Source: Sphingomonas sp.
GTDB lineage: Bacteria; Pseudomonadota; Alphaproteobacteria; Sphingomonadales; Sphingomonadaceae
Length of the DNA: 64,000 nt
NCBI RefSeq assembly: GCF_003248515.1
Contig: NZ_QFOB01000015.1
Coordinates: 1-64,000 of the forward strand
Reading direction: 5' to 3'
The notes under the pieces were generated by a model. The model was given only the letters and a program-made list of their open reading frames with translations, was not told the origin of the DNA and ran no database searches. Both the position numbers and the translations under genes were made by a program. This document shows positions 1-8,193 of the stretch, piece after piece. Within the stretch, counting starts at the first letter, position 1. Each line of letters starts with the position of its first letter.

Positions 1-113
1 GTCGTCTCGTCGACGCCGGTGCCGCCCTGCCCCAGTTTCTGCGCGAGGAGGGTGGAAGGGGTGACGGCCGCGAGTGCGGCCGTCACGGCGAAAAGACGGG
101 CAGCGTTACGCAC
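1..113 (-). CDS. Secreted protein, N-terminal fragment (runs off left edge)
   Basis: The first 37 codons of a minus-strand gene are visible; the rest lies beyond the left edge. Reading from a GTG at 113-111, the product begins MRNAARLFAVTAALAAVTPS and continues with LLAQKLGQGG. This is a typical Sec signal peptide with a likely cleavage after LLA. The GTG overlaps the TAA stop of the Cys-rich gene just upstream, so the two genes are probably translationally coupled and co-transcribed. Too little of the mature protein is visible to name a family. Confidence 0.6.
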   Translation of the reverse strand, partial: MRNAARLFAVTAALAAVTPSTLLAQKLGQGGTGVDET

Positions 114-429
114 CGGCCTTCGCTCCCTTGGCATGGGTGGTCGGGTCGCAGATGCCGGCGCGTTCCTCGTTGGTCGGCGTCGCCTTCGCCACCTTGTCGC
201 AGTCGTCACACTCCCGGCAGTCCGCGCAATCCTTGCACTTGCCCTTGTGGTGGGCGTGCGCGCGGTAGTGCGCGGTCTTCTCCGCGGCGCGGTGCGCGGC
301 GTCGGCTCCGGCGGTCTCGCCGGCAAAGCTCGCCATCGCGAGCAGGACCGGGCTGGCCGGCGCCGCGCTTGCTGCTGCCGGCATCGCGAACGCGAAACCG
401 GCGAGCAGAAGCGATGAAATGGATTTCAA
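106..429 (-). CDS. Secreted cysteine-ladder protein, probable metal binder
   Basis: A 107-residue protein that I cannot assign to a known family. Residues 1-22 (MKSISSLLLAGFAFAMPAAA) form a clear Sec signal peptide. The mature part has a His-rich stretch near residues 54-61 followed by Cys65, 68, 71, 74 and 77, five cysteines each three residues apart, and one more at Cys94. Such a CxxC ladder beside histidines suggests metal binding or redox chemistry outside the cytoplasm; this is inference. The start is a TTG at 429-427 with AGGA about 7 nt upstream, chosen because it gives the full signal peptide. Its stop overlaps the start of the next secreted protein. Its 5' end overlaps the divergent glycosyltransferase remnant by 11 bp. 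Confidence 0.72.
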   Translation of the reverse strand: MKSISSLLLAGFAFAMPAAASAAPASPVLLAMASFAGETAGADAAHRAAEKTAHYRAHAHHKGKCKDCADCRECDDCDKVAKATPTNEERAGICDPTTHAKGAKAGA

Positions 430-1009
430 ACATTATTTCCTGCCGCTGGTCACCCCGCTCTCCGTGTTCGCGGCGGCCACCTTCGATGTCGGGCGGCGCG
501 ATCGCTGGCGCGCCGTGGCGGTGCTGGGGCTGGGCCTCGTGATCGCGGCCGGAATCAGCATGCAGCGCGGGCGCCTGCGCGGCGGCGAGGATCGTGTGGC
601 TGACGTGGTCGCGGCGATCCGCCCGCACCTCCATGATCGTCTGTTCGTGTTCGATGGCGAGCCGATCCTCTATCTGCTCACCGGCGCCCGGCTGGCGACG
701 CCTTATGCTTTCCCCCTGCATCTGGCGGAAAACAAGGAGGCGCCCGCGATCGGCGTGGATCAGGCGACGGAGGTGCGCCGCGTCATGGCGACGCGGCCGA
801 GCGTGGTGGTGGTCACGGATCGCCCCGCGCGCGATCGCAATCCCGTGACGTGGGAGATCGTGCGTACCGCGCTCGCCCGTGATTATCGACGGGTGGGAGC
901 GGTCCATTTCCACAAGAACTGGCGGCTCGTCTATGCGCTGCGCGGCAGGATGCCGGCGGAGGCACGCCTCCTCCCCGCCAAGGCGCGGAGCCTGCCCGAG
1001 AAAAGCTGA
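419..1009 (+). pseudogene. C-terminal remnant of a membrane glycosyltransferase-like protein
   Basis: A 196-codon frame starting MDFKHYFLPLVTPLSVFAAA, with a second hydrophobic stretch at about residues 33-47 and then a soluble domain (DGEPILYLLTGAR, VVVVTDRPARDR). This resembles the last membrane segments and C-terminal soluble part of family-39-type (ArnT/PMT-like) membrane glycosyltransferases, which normally carry 300 or more residues of membrane domain before this point. Upstream in the same frame the translation is only the antisense of the Cys-rich gene, with a stop at 266-268. The N-terminal catalytic half therefore appears lost. It may still be translated from 419. The family call is by resemblance only; a short intact membrane protein is the alternative. 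Confidence 0.45.
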
Positions 1010-1029
1010 ACCCGGGCAGGCCCGCCCCT

Positions 1030-1063
1030 GGGGGAGGCGGGAAGAGGGGGGAGGCGGGAAGAG
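1030..1063. repeat. 17-bp perfect tandem duplication
   Basis: GGGGGAGGCGGGAAGAG occurs twice head to tail (1030-1046 and 1047-1063) in the short gap between the convergent glycosyltransferase remnant and the alcohol dehydrogenase gene. CCCGCC just upstream can also pair with GGCGGG in the repeat, so the gap may act as a weak terminator. Confidence 0.7.
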
Positions 1064-1072
1064 CGGCCGCGA

Positions 1073-2134
1073 TCAGCCCGCGAGCGACGCCATATCGATC
1101 ACGAAGCGATATTTCACGTCGCTCTTCACCATCCGATCATAGGCCGCTTCGATCTGCTGGATCGGGATCATCTCGATATCGGCGGTCAGGCCATGCTCGG
1201 CGCAGAAATCGAGCATCTCCTGCGTTTCGGCGATGCCGCCGATCAGAGATCCGGCGATGGCGCGGCGCTGGAAGATCAGATTGCCCACGTTGGGCGACGG
1301 GTGGGGATGTTCCGGCACGCCGACCAGCACGAGCGGTCCGTCGCGCTTCAGCAGGCTGGTGAAGGCATCCAGATCATGCGCCGCCGCCACCGTATTGAGG
1401 ATCATGTCGAAGCTGCCGGCATGCGCCGCCATCTCGTCCGGATTTCGCGAGACGACCACCTCGTGCGCACCCAGCGTCTTCGCATCATCGATCTTGGAGG
1501 GCGAAGTGGTGAAGGCCACGACATGCGCGCCCATCGCCGCCGCGATCTTCACGCCCATATGGCCGAGCCCGCCGAGGCCGACGACGCCCACCTTCCTGCC
1601 GGGGCCGGCGCCCCAATGCTTGAGCGGGGAATAGGTGGTGATGCCGGCGCAGAGCAGCGGGGCGACCGCCGCCAGATCAGGCTCGGCATGCGCGATCTTC
1701 AGCACGAAATGCTGATCCACCACGATTTTGTCGGAATAGCCGCCTAGGGTGTGGCCGCCCGAATGCCTGTCTCGCCCGTTATAGGTGCCGACGAAGCCGG
1801 TGGTGGTGCAATATTGCTCCTCGCCATCCGTGCAGGAAGGGCAGGTGCCGCAGCTATCGACCATGCAGCCCACGCCGACGACATCGCCCACGGCGAATTT
1901 GGTCACCTCGTCGCCGATCGCGGTGACGCGGCCGACGATCTCATGGCCCGGCACGCACGGAAAGACCGTGCCGTGCCATTCGCCGCGCGCGGTGTGGAGA
2001 TCGGAATGGCAGACGCCGCAATAGGCGATATCGATCGCGACATCGGTGGGCAGCGGATCGCGCCGTTCGAAGCTGAACGGCGCAAGCGGTGTGGTGGCGG
2101 ACTGGGCCGCGAAAGCTTTGGCTTGGCTGGGCAT
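1073..2134 (-). CDS. Zinc-dependent NAD(P) alcohol dehydrogenase (YahK/CAD-like)
   Basis: A 353-residue cytosolic medium-chain dehydrogenase that would interconvert aldehydes and alcohols with NAD(P)H. The catalytic zinc site is visible as CGVCHSD near residue 39 and PGHE near 63, with a further Cys in APLLCAG. The structural zinc is bound by four cysteines around 95-109 (CGTCPSCTDGEEQYC). The nucleotide fold carries GLGGLGH. The layout matches the YahK / cinnamyl-alcohol-dehydrogenase branch, which usually prefers NADPH and broad aldehyde substrates. The start at 2134 has AGGGA 6 nt upstream, and that site lies inside a long inverted repeat. It is the second gene after an old-yellow-enzyme on the same strand, so both probably act on reactive carbonyl compounds. 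Confidence 0.92.
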   Translation of the reverse strand: MPSQAKAFAAQSATTPLAPFSFERRDPLPTDVAIDIAYCGVCHSDLHTARGEWHGTVFPCVPGHEIVGRVTAIGDEVTKFAVGDVVGVGCMVDSCGTCPSCTDGEEQYCTTTGFVGTYNGRDRHSGGHTLGGYSDKIVVDQHFVLKIAHAEPDLAAVAPLLCAGITTYSPLKHWGAGPGRKVGVVGLGGLGHMGVKIAAAMGAHVVAFTTSPSKIDDAKTLGAHEVVVSRNPDEMAAHAGSFDMILNTVAAAHDLDAFTSLLKRDGPLVLVGVPEHPHPSPNVGNLIFQRRAIAGSLIGGIAETQEMLDFCAEHGLTADIEMIPIQQIEAAYDRMVKSDVKYRFVIDMASLAG

Positions 2135-2136
2135 GA

Positions 2137-2211
2137 ATCGTCCCTGGGGCTGGGCGTTATTCGGGGTCGCGCCCGCGAAGGCGCGACCCCGAATATAGCG
2201 ACAGGGACGAT
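2137..2211 (-). promoter_or_regulatory. Nested inverted repeat covering the adh ribosome binding site
   Basis: Two stems are nested in the 83-nt gap between the two minus-strand oxidoreductase genes. The inner stem is perfect over 16 bp: TATTCGGGGTCGCGCC at 2158-2173 pairs with 2180-2195 around a 6-nt loop. The outer stem is perfect over 10 bp: ATCGTCCCTG at 2137-2146 pairs with CAGGGACGAT at 2202-2211. In the transcript the AGGGA of the alcohol dehydrogenase Shine-Dalgarno lies within the outer arm next to its ATG, so folding would hide it. The stem could also act as an intercistronic terminator or RNA stabiliser; there is no U-tract. Confidence 0.75.
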
Positions 2212-2217
2212 ATTTCT

Positions 2218-3324
2218 CTACCGCCCGGTAGAGAAAAGATCGCGATACCGGTTCGGTTGCGAACGGAGATATTGCGGGGCGGCCGAAACATGCGCGCCAA
2301 GATGGGCCGCGGCATGCCAGGGCCAGCGCGGATCATAGAGGATCGTGCGGGCGAGCGCGACCAGATCGGCATCGCCCGTGGCCACGATCGCCTCGGCATG
2401 GTCATAATCGGTGATGAGCCCGACGGTGACGACGGGGATGCTCACCGCCTTCTTCACCGCACGGGCCAGCGACACCTGATAGCCCGGCCCCACCGGGATC
2501 TTCTGGCGCGGATCGAGGCCGCCGGAGGAAACATGGATGGCTGCGCAGCCGCGTGCTTCCAGCGCCTTGGCGAAGGCGATGGTCTGCTCGATATCCCAGC
2601 CCCCCTCGACCCAGTCCGTGCCGGAAACGCGGATGGTGACGGGCTTTTCGGCCGGCCAGACGGCGCGGACCGCGTCGAAAATTTCGAGCGGGAAGCGCAT
2701 GCGGTTTTCCAGGCTGCCGCCATATTCGTCCTCGCGCCGGTTGGAGAGGGGCGAGAGGAACTGGTGGATCAGATAGCCGTGGGCGCCATGAAGCTGGATC
2801 GCATCGATGCCCAGCCGATCGGCGCGGCGCGTGGCCTCGACAAAGGCATCGCGGATGCGGGCAAGCCCTGCCTTGTCGAGCGCGACGGAGGGGGCATCGC
2901 CCGCCGTAAATGGCTCGGAGGAAGCGGACACGGTCTGCCAGCCATTCTCCGCATCGGGCGCGATCTGCGCGCCGCCCTTCCAGGGCAGATCGGTGGATGC
3001 CTTGCGGCCGGCATGGCTGAGCTGGATGGCGATCGGGATGGGGGACCAGCGACGGATGCTCTGTAAGACCTTGCCCATCGCCGCCTCGGTGCGATCGTCC
3101 CACAGGCCGACATCGCCATAGCTGATCCGGCCTTCGGGCAGGATGGCCGTGGCCTCGACCGTGAGCAGGGCCGCGCCGGATTGGGCGAGCTGGCCCAGAT
3201 GCTGCTGATGCCAGTCCGTCATCGCGCCATCCTCGGCGGAATATTGGCACATGGGCGCGATGACGATGCGGTTCGCCAGCTCCAGCCCGCCGACGTTGAG
3301 CGGCGTGAACAATTTCGATGCCAT
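2218..3324 (-). CDS. Old yellow enzyme, NADH:flavin oxidoreductase (YqjM/NamA-like)
   Basis: A 368-residue FMN-dependent ene-reductase of the YqjM class, which reduces the C=C bond of alpha,beta-unsaturated carbonyls with NAD(P)H. Visible signatures are the N-terminal APMCQYSAEDG, whose Cys and Tyr tune the flavin in this class, QLSHAGRKAS, and the substrate-binding HGAHGYLIHQFLSP. The class-typical SNRREDEYGGSLENRMRF follows. The start ATG at 3324 has GGGAG 6 nt upstream and begins MASKLFTPLNVG; a further upstream start would add a non-homologous tail. It is the first gene of a probable two-gene unit with the zinc alcohol dehydrogenase and is divergent from the luciferase-like gene at 3495. 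Confidence 0.93.
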   Translation of the reverse strand: MASKLFTPLNVGGLELANRIVIAPMCQYSAEDGAMTDWHQQHLGQLAQSGAALLTVEATAILPEGRISYGDVGLWDDRTEAAMGKVLQSIRRWSPIPIAIQLSHAGRKASTDLPWKGGAQIAPDAENGWQTVSASSEPFTAGDAPSVALDKAGLARIRDAFVEATRRADRLGIDAIQLHGAHGYLIHQFLSPLSNRREDEYGGSLENRMRFPLEIFDAVRAVWPAEKPVTIRVSGTDWVEGGWDIEQTIAFAKALEARGCAAIHVSSGGLDPRQKIPVGPGYQVSLARAVKKAVSIPVVTVGLITDYDHAEAIVATGDADLVALARTILYDPRWPWHAAAHLGAHVSAAPQYLRSQPNRYRDLFSTGR

Positions 3325-3494
3325 GAAATACTCCCTCACAATGTGAATCACGACGGGCATGCGAACCTACGCCGCCTCTTCGGTCCGCCTATGCCGAACA
3401 AGGGCAAAAGTGGGCGAGCGGCCATTTATGTACCGAAAGGTAGCTTTCAATCCCCCGCGCGACTACCTAAGTGGCGAGCGTAGGAGACACGTGG

Positions 3495-4502
3495 ATGGTT
3501 GCAATCTCGATCCTTGATCTCGTTCGCATCCGCGAACGGGGCGATGCGCGCCAGGCGCTGGACGAGGCGCGCGATCTTGCGGCCCATGCCGAGACGCTGG
3601 GCTATACCCGTTTCTGGATGGCCGAACATCACAACATGCCCGGCATCGCATCGGCGGCCACCTCGATCGCGATCGCGCATGTCGCGGCCGGCTCGCGCCG
3701 CATCCGTGTGGGGGCGGGCGGGATCATGCTGCCCAATCATTCCCCCGTGGTGATCGCCGAACAGTTCGGCACGCTGGAAGCCCTGTTTCCGGGCCGGATC
3801 GATCTGGGGCTGGGCCGGGCGCCGGGCACGGACCAGATCACGCTGCGCGCGCTGCGCCGCGATCCCTCCGCCTCCGAACATTTCCCGCAGGACGTGCAGG
3901 AATTGCAGCAACTGCTCGGCCCCCTCCAGCCGGGCCAGCGCGTGCAGGCCGTGCCGGGCACGAACAGCCACGTGCCGCTGTGGATTCTGGGCTCCAGCCT
4001 GTTCGGCGCGCAACTGGCCGCGCATCTGGGGCTGCCATATGGTTTCGCCTCCCATTTCGCGCCGCAGGCGCTGCTGCCCGCGCTGCAAATCTATCGCGAG
4101 CGCTTCCAGCCTTCGGCGCAGGCCGCGCGGCCGCACGCGATGGTGGGCGTGAACATCATCGCCGCGCCGACCGATGAGGAGGCGCGCTTCCTGGCGACGA
4201 CACAGCAGATGGCGATCGCCAATCTGTTTCGCGGCGCGCGCGGGCTGAGCCAGCCGCCGATCGACGATATCGACAGCTACTGGACGCCGCAGGAAAAGGC
4301 GCAGGCGCAGGGCTTTCTCGCCCGCGCCATCTATGGCGGGCCGGAGACGGTGGCCGCCGGGATCGCGGCGCTGGTGGCGGAAACGCAGGCGGACGAACTC
4401 ATCATCGTTTCCGACGTCTACGATCATGATCTGCGCAAGCGGAGCTATCGCCTGATCGCGGAGGCGGCAGGCGCAACCGGGCTGGCGGAGGCTGCCGAAT
4501 GA
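3495..4502 (+). CDS. Luciferase-like flavin-dependent monooxygenase
   Basis: A 335-residue protein of the bacterial luciferase-like (LLM) superfamily, close to the YhbW/MsnO8 group: a TIM-barrel oxidoreductase using reduced FMN and oxygen. Characteristic segments are GYTRFWMAEHHNMPG, the RIRVGAGGIMLPNHSP strand, FGTLEALFPGRIDLGLGRAP, and a late YGGPETVA. The start ATG at 3495 (MVAISILDL) has GGAG 8 nt upstream. Its stop overlaps the start of the downstream dioxygenase by 4 nt, so the two are coupled. The substrate is not readable from sequence. Confidence 0.9.
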   Translation: MVAISILDLVRIRERGDARQALDEARDLAAHAETLGYTRFWMAEHHNMPGIASAATSIAIAHVAAGSRRIRVGAGGIMLPNHSPVVIAEQFGTLEALFPGRIDLGLGRAPGTDQITLRALRRDPSASEHFPQDVQELQQLLGPLQPGQRVQAVPGTNSHVPLWILGSSLFGAQLAAHLGLPYGFASHFAPQALLPALQIYRERFQPSAQAARPHAMVGVNIIAAPTDEEARFLATTQQMAIANLFRGARGLSQPPIDDIDSYWTPQEKAQAQGFLARAIYGGPETVAAGIAALVAETQADELIIVSDVYDHDLRKRSYRLIAEAAGATGLAEAAE

Positions 4503-5305
4503 ACGACGTCATGACCATTGCGCGCCAGCCGACGCTCTATATCCCGCACGGTGGCGGCCCCTGCTTCTTCATGGAAGATCCACGCGGCATGTGGACCGAA
4601 ATGGCGGCGTTCCTGCGCGGCCTTCCCGCGATGCTGCCGGAGCCGCCCAGGGCCATCCTGCTGGTATCGGGCCATTGGGAGACGCAGGGCTTCGCCTTCA
4701 CAGGCTCTGCCGCGCCCTCGCTCGTCTATGATTATTATGGCTTTCCGCCGCACACCTACCAGTTGACCTTCCCGGCACCGGGCGATCCGGCGCTGGCCGC
4801 GCGTGCGGCGCGCCTGCTGGAAGAGGCCGGGATTGGCGCGCATGTCGATGCCGGGCGCGGGCTGGATCATGGTGTCTTCGTGCCCCTCAAGGTCGCCTGG
4901 CCGGAGGCGGACGTGCCCGTGGTCGAGATGTCGGTGGATCGTTCGCTCGATCCGGCGCTGCACATCGCGGCGGGCCGCGCGCTCGCGCCGCTGCGGGACG
5001 AAGGCGTGCTGATCGTGGGCTCGGGGATGAGCTTCCATAATATGAGGGCCTATGGCGATCCTCGCGCGCTGGATCCCTCGGCGCAGTTCGATGCGTGGCT
5101 TACGGAGGCCACGGGCAAGACCGGCCCGTCGCGCGATGCCGCGCTGGGCGGGTGGCGCGCGGCGCCGGCGGGCGCCTTCTCGCATCCCCGCGAGGAGCAT
5201 CTGATCCCGCTGATGGTGGCGGCGGGTGCCGCCGCCGGGCCGGGCGAGCGGATCTTCGGCGGCGAAGTGCTCGCGACACGGATATCGGGCTATCGCTTCG
5301 ACTGA
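4499..5305 (+). CDS. LigB-family extradiol ring-cleavage dioxygenase (YgiD-like)
   Basis: A 268-residue class III extradiol dioxygenase of the YgiD / DOPA-4,5-dioxygenase branch. These are single-domain LigB-fold enzymes with a metal held by histidines. The expected motifs are in order: YIPHGGGPCFF near residue 14, LVSGHWET near 56, GLDHGVFVPL near 120, GSGMSFHNMR near 177 and HPREEHLIPL near 230. The ATG overlaps the stop of the luciferase-like gene (ATGA), suggesting that the two oxidoreductases are made together and may act on one aromatic or quinone-type substrate. That pairing is inference. Confidence 0.92.
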   Translation: MNDVMTIARQPTLYIPHGGGPCFFMEDPRGMWTEMAAFLRGLPAMLPEPPRAILLVSGHWETQGFAFTGSAAPSLVYDYYGFPPHTYQLTFPAPGDPALAARAARLLEEAGIGAHVDAGRGLDHGVFVPLKVAWPEADVPVVEMSVDRSLDPALHIAAGRALAPLRDEGVLIVGSGMSFHNMRAYGDPRALDPSAQFDAWLTEATGKTGPSRDAALGGWRAAPAGAFSHPREEHLIPLMVAAGAAAGPGERIFGGEVLATRISGYRFD

Positions 5306-5332
5306 TTGTCCCGGCGACAAGTTTATCTTGTC
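5306..5332. promoter_or_regulatory. Alternating TTGTC/GACAA hairpins upstream of TonB receptor gene
   Basis: TTGTC (5306-5310), GACAA (5316-5320) and a second TTGTC form two mutually exclusive hairpins. One pairs 5306-5310 with 5316-5320. The other pairs GACAAG at 5316-5321 with CTTGTC at 5327-5332. They lie directly after the dioxygenase stop and about 170 nt before the TonB receptor start. Without a U-tract this is not a clear terminator; it could be an operator or attenuator. The remaining 5333-5503 shows nothing recognisable apart from the receptor ribosome site. Confidence 0.4.
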
Positions 5333-5503
5333 CCGCGCCAATCCGATCGCGGATCCCCTCTCCGGCTGGCCCTGCTAAGGCGCCATCCGGGCACGGGGCC
5401 GCCTCGCTCATTCCGCAAACTTCGCTTCGCATCTTCGCAAGATTGCACTCGCCTTGCCGCCGGGGGCTGCTAGGGGCCGCCCGTAAAGACGAGGGGAGGA
5501 CCG

Positions 5504-8143
5504 ATGTTTGCGATCGCTCTGCTGGCGGCCAATGCCGCCGGGGCCGCCGATGCCATGCCCGCCGCCGGCGCGGAGATCGTGGTGACAGCGACGCAGCGGC
5601 CCACGCCGGCCGGCGACGTGCCCGTGGCGATGACGACGATCGATGCCGAGGCGATCCGGGCCGGCGCCGTGATCGATATCCGCACGCTCAACATGCTCGC
5701 GCCCTCGCTCCTCGTTTCCTCGTCCTCCAATGAATCGGGCGGCGGGGGCGCGCGCATCCGGGGCATCGGCACGGTCGGCGACAATGCCGGGCTGGAAAGC
5801 TCGGTCGCGACCTTCGTGGATGGCGTCTATCGCGCCCGCGCGGCGGTGGCGCTGACGGAGCTTGGGCCGCTGGAGCGGATCGAGGTGCTGCGCGGGCCGC
5901 AGGGCACCCTTTTCGGGCGTAACGCGTCGGCCGGGCTCATCAACGTGGTGACGGCCCAGCCCTCGCGGACATTGGGCGGCTATGCCGAGGCGAGCGTCGG
6001 CAATTATGATTACCGGCGGCTCTCGGCCGGGATCACCGGGCCGCTGGGCGATCAATTCTCCGCGCGGATCGATGGCGTCTATGTGAAGCGCAGGGGCTCC
6101 ATCGAGGATGTCGTCTCGGGCAGGCACATCAACAATCGCGATCGCTGGCTCGCGCGCGGCAAGCTGAAATGGGAGCCGGACGCGACCTTCGCCGCGACGC
6201 TGACCGTGGATGTCGCCAGGCGCGACGAGGAATGCTGCGCCGGCGTGTACAGCGTCGTCCGCGATCTGCGCAGCACCACGCCGGGCGCGGGCGGCGGCGG
6301 CCTCGTCTCCGCGCCATCCTCGATCGCGGCGCTGATCCGCGCGATGCCGGGCGGGCAGGTGCTGGAGGGGCTGAGCGAGCGCAAGGTCGCGCTGTCGCCC
6401 GGCCAGAGCTTCCGTCAGGACGTGAAGGACGGCGGCATCGCGCTGAACGCGACGAAGACGCTGGGCGGCGTGACGATCGACAGCATCACGGCCTGGCGAT
6501 CCAACACGTTCGTCCGCGGGCAGGATGCGGATTTCTCGAGCCTCGATCTGATCCGGCGGCCGAGCGATGGCACGGGCTTCATCCGCTTCCGCAATTTCAG
6601 CCAGGAAGTGCGCGCGCGGGGCGATGCGCTGGGCGGCCGGCTCGATTGGCTGGTCGGCGGCTATTGGGGAGAGGAGCGGCTGACGCTTCAGGACAATATG
6701 GCCTATGGCGCCGATTATGATCGCTTCGCCTCGGCGCGGATCGGCGCGCTGGGCGGGGCCTTTGCGAGCTTTCCCGCTTATGGCTTCGCGAACCTTTCCG
6801 GCTTCGCGCAGGCCTATGGCGGGGCGGCGCTGGCGGCACAGGTACGGAATGTGCCGCTGGCGGGTACGGGCGAACTGGATCGCTTCCGCCAGCATGACAG
6901 CAACCAGGCGCTGTTCACCCACGATATCCTGCGCATCACGGATCGCCTCTCGCTAACGCTGGGCGCGCGCTATACGCGGGATCGCAAGACGCTGGATGCG
7001 AGCCTCGCCTCGAACAGCGCCTGCGGCGTCTATATCGACAATATCGCCCGCCTGCGCGCGCTGGGCACGGCGGCGGCCACGACGCTCGCCAATTCGGTCC
7101 TGGCGCCGCTGACCGGCTATCCCTGCAACATCAATAGCGTCAACGGAGCTATCTCGCAGCGCCGGACCGAGCATCGCTGGTCGGGCACGGCGGCGCTGGG
7201 CTATCGGATCGCGGCGGGCGCGAACGTCTATGCGAGCTGGTCGCGCGGCTACAAGGCGGGGGGCTTCAATCTCGATCGGGGCGGCCTGTTCAACACCGGA
7301 CGCCTCCAGCAGCTTCCCACCACCAGCCTGGGTTTCGCGCCCGAGACGGTGGATGCGTTCGAGCTGGGCGCGAAGCTGCACCGGCGCCTGTTCGATCTGG
7401 ATATCGCCCTGTTCCACCAGGCGTTCCGCAACTTCCAGCTCAATTCCTATACGGGCACGAATTTCATCGTTTCCAACGTGCAGGGCTGCAAGGCATCGCT
7501 CGGCAATCGCGATTCCGACACGATCGCCGCCAATTCCGCCTGCTCCGATACGAAGGCGGGCGTGATCTCGAAGGGCGTGGAGCTGGATGCCGCGCTGCGG
7601 CCGGCGGCGGACTGGCTGCTGGCCGCCGGCTTCACCTATGCCGACACGCGCTATGCCAAGGACATTGTCGGCTCGCCCGATGCGCTGACCGGCGACAATT
7701 CGCTGCCACCGGTGCTGTTCCTGCTGCCCGGATCGCGCCTTTCCAATGCGCCCGCTTATACCGCCACCGGATCGGTGCGGTGGACGCCGGCGATCGGCGA
7801 TCGGCTGCGCGCGCTGGCCTATGTCGGCGCGCGTTATCAGAGCCGGATCAATACCGGATCGGATCTGCTGACGGAAAAGGCGCAGAAGGGCTTCGGGCTG
7901 GTCGACGCGAAGATCGGGCTCACCGCCACGTCGGGCTGGAGCCTGGAGCTGTGGGCGCAGAATCTGTTTAACGTGACCTATCGGCAGGTGGCGTTCAGCG
8001 AGCCGCTTCAGGGTGGCGGTTCGGGCGGCGTGCCGGGCACGGCCGCGGCGGTGACGGCGTTCGGCACGACATCCACCCAACTCTTCGGCGCCTTCCTCGG
8101 CGAACCGCGAACATGGGGGCTGACGGCGCGGAAAAGCTTCTAG
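5504..8143 (+). CDS. TonB-dependent outer-membrane receptor
   Basis: An 879-residue ligand-gated outer-membrane transporter. Residues 1-17 (MFAIALLAANAAGAADA) are a signal peptide. A TonB-box-like EIVVTATQR follows, and then the plug domain with ARIRGIGTVGD, VATFVDGVYRAR and the conserved LERIEVLRGPQGTLFGRNASAGLINVVT. The rest is a 22-strand-type beta-barrel ending in an aromatic residue (GLTARKSF), as needed for outer-membrane insertion. The architecture is that of the large sphingomonad receptor family; the ligand cannot be read from sequence. The start ATG has GGGGAGGA just upstream. The following GDSL gene starts 50 nt downstream on the same strand. Confidence 0.94.
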   Translation: MFAIALLAANAAGAADAMPAAGAEIVVTATQRPTPAGDVPVAMTTIDAEAIRAGAVIDIRTLNMLAPSLLVSSSSNESGGGGARIRGIGTVGDNAGLESSVATFVDGVYRARAAVALTELGPLERIEVLRGPQGTLFGRNASAGLINVVTAQPSRTLGGYAEASVGNYDYRRLSAGITGPLGDQFSARIDGVYVKRRGSIEDVVSGRHINNRDRWLARGKLKWEPDATFAATLTVDVARRDEECCAGVYSVVRDLRSTTPGAGGGGLVSAPSSIAALIRAMPGGQVLEGLSERKVALSPGQSFRQDVKDGGIALNATKTLGGVTIDSITAWRSNTFVRGQDADFSSLDLIRRPSDGTGFIRFRNFSQEVRARGDALGGRLDWLVGGYWGEERLTLQDNMAYGADYDRFASARIGALGGAFASFPAYGFANLSGFAQAYGGAALAAQVRNVPLAGTGELDRFRQHDSNQALFTHDILRITDRLSLTLGARYTRDRKTLDASLASNSACGVYIDNIARLRALGTAAATTLANSVLAPLTGYPCNINSVNGAISQRRTEHRWSGTAALGYRIAAGANVYASWSRGYKAGGFNLDRGGLFNTGRLQQLPTTSLGFAPETVDAFELGAKLHRRLFDLDIALFHQAFRNFQLNSYTGTNFIVSNVQGCKASLGNRDSDTIAANSACSDTKAGVISKGVELDAALRPAADWLLAAGFTYADTRYAKDIVGSPDALTGDNSLPPVLFLLPGSRLSNAPAYTATGSVRWTPAIGDRLRALAYVGARYQSRINTGSDLLTEKAQKGFGLVDAKIGLTATSGWSLELWAQNLFNVTYRQVAFSEPLQGGGSGGVPGTAAAVTAFGTTSTQLFGAFLGEPRTWGLTARKSF

Positions 8144-8193
8144 GCGCGGTCGCGCATCGCTAGAATGACGGGCGACTGTAAACGGGGGCTGGC

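Noticed and set aside
206..913. 235-codon minus-strand frame over the glycosyltransferase remnant
   Set aside because: It is Arg/His/Gln-rich with no domain, overlaps the Cys-rich gene in another frame and lacks a credible start.
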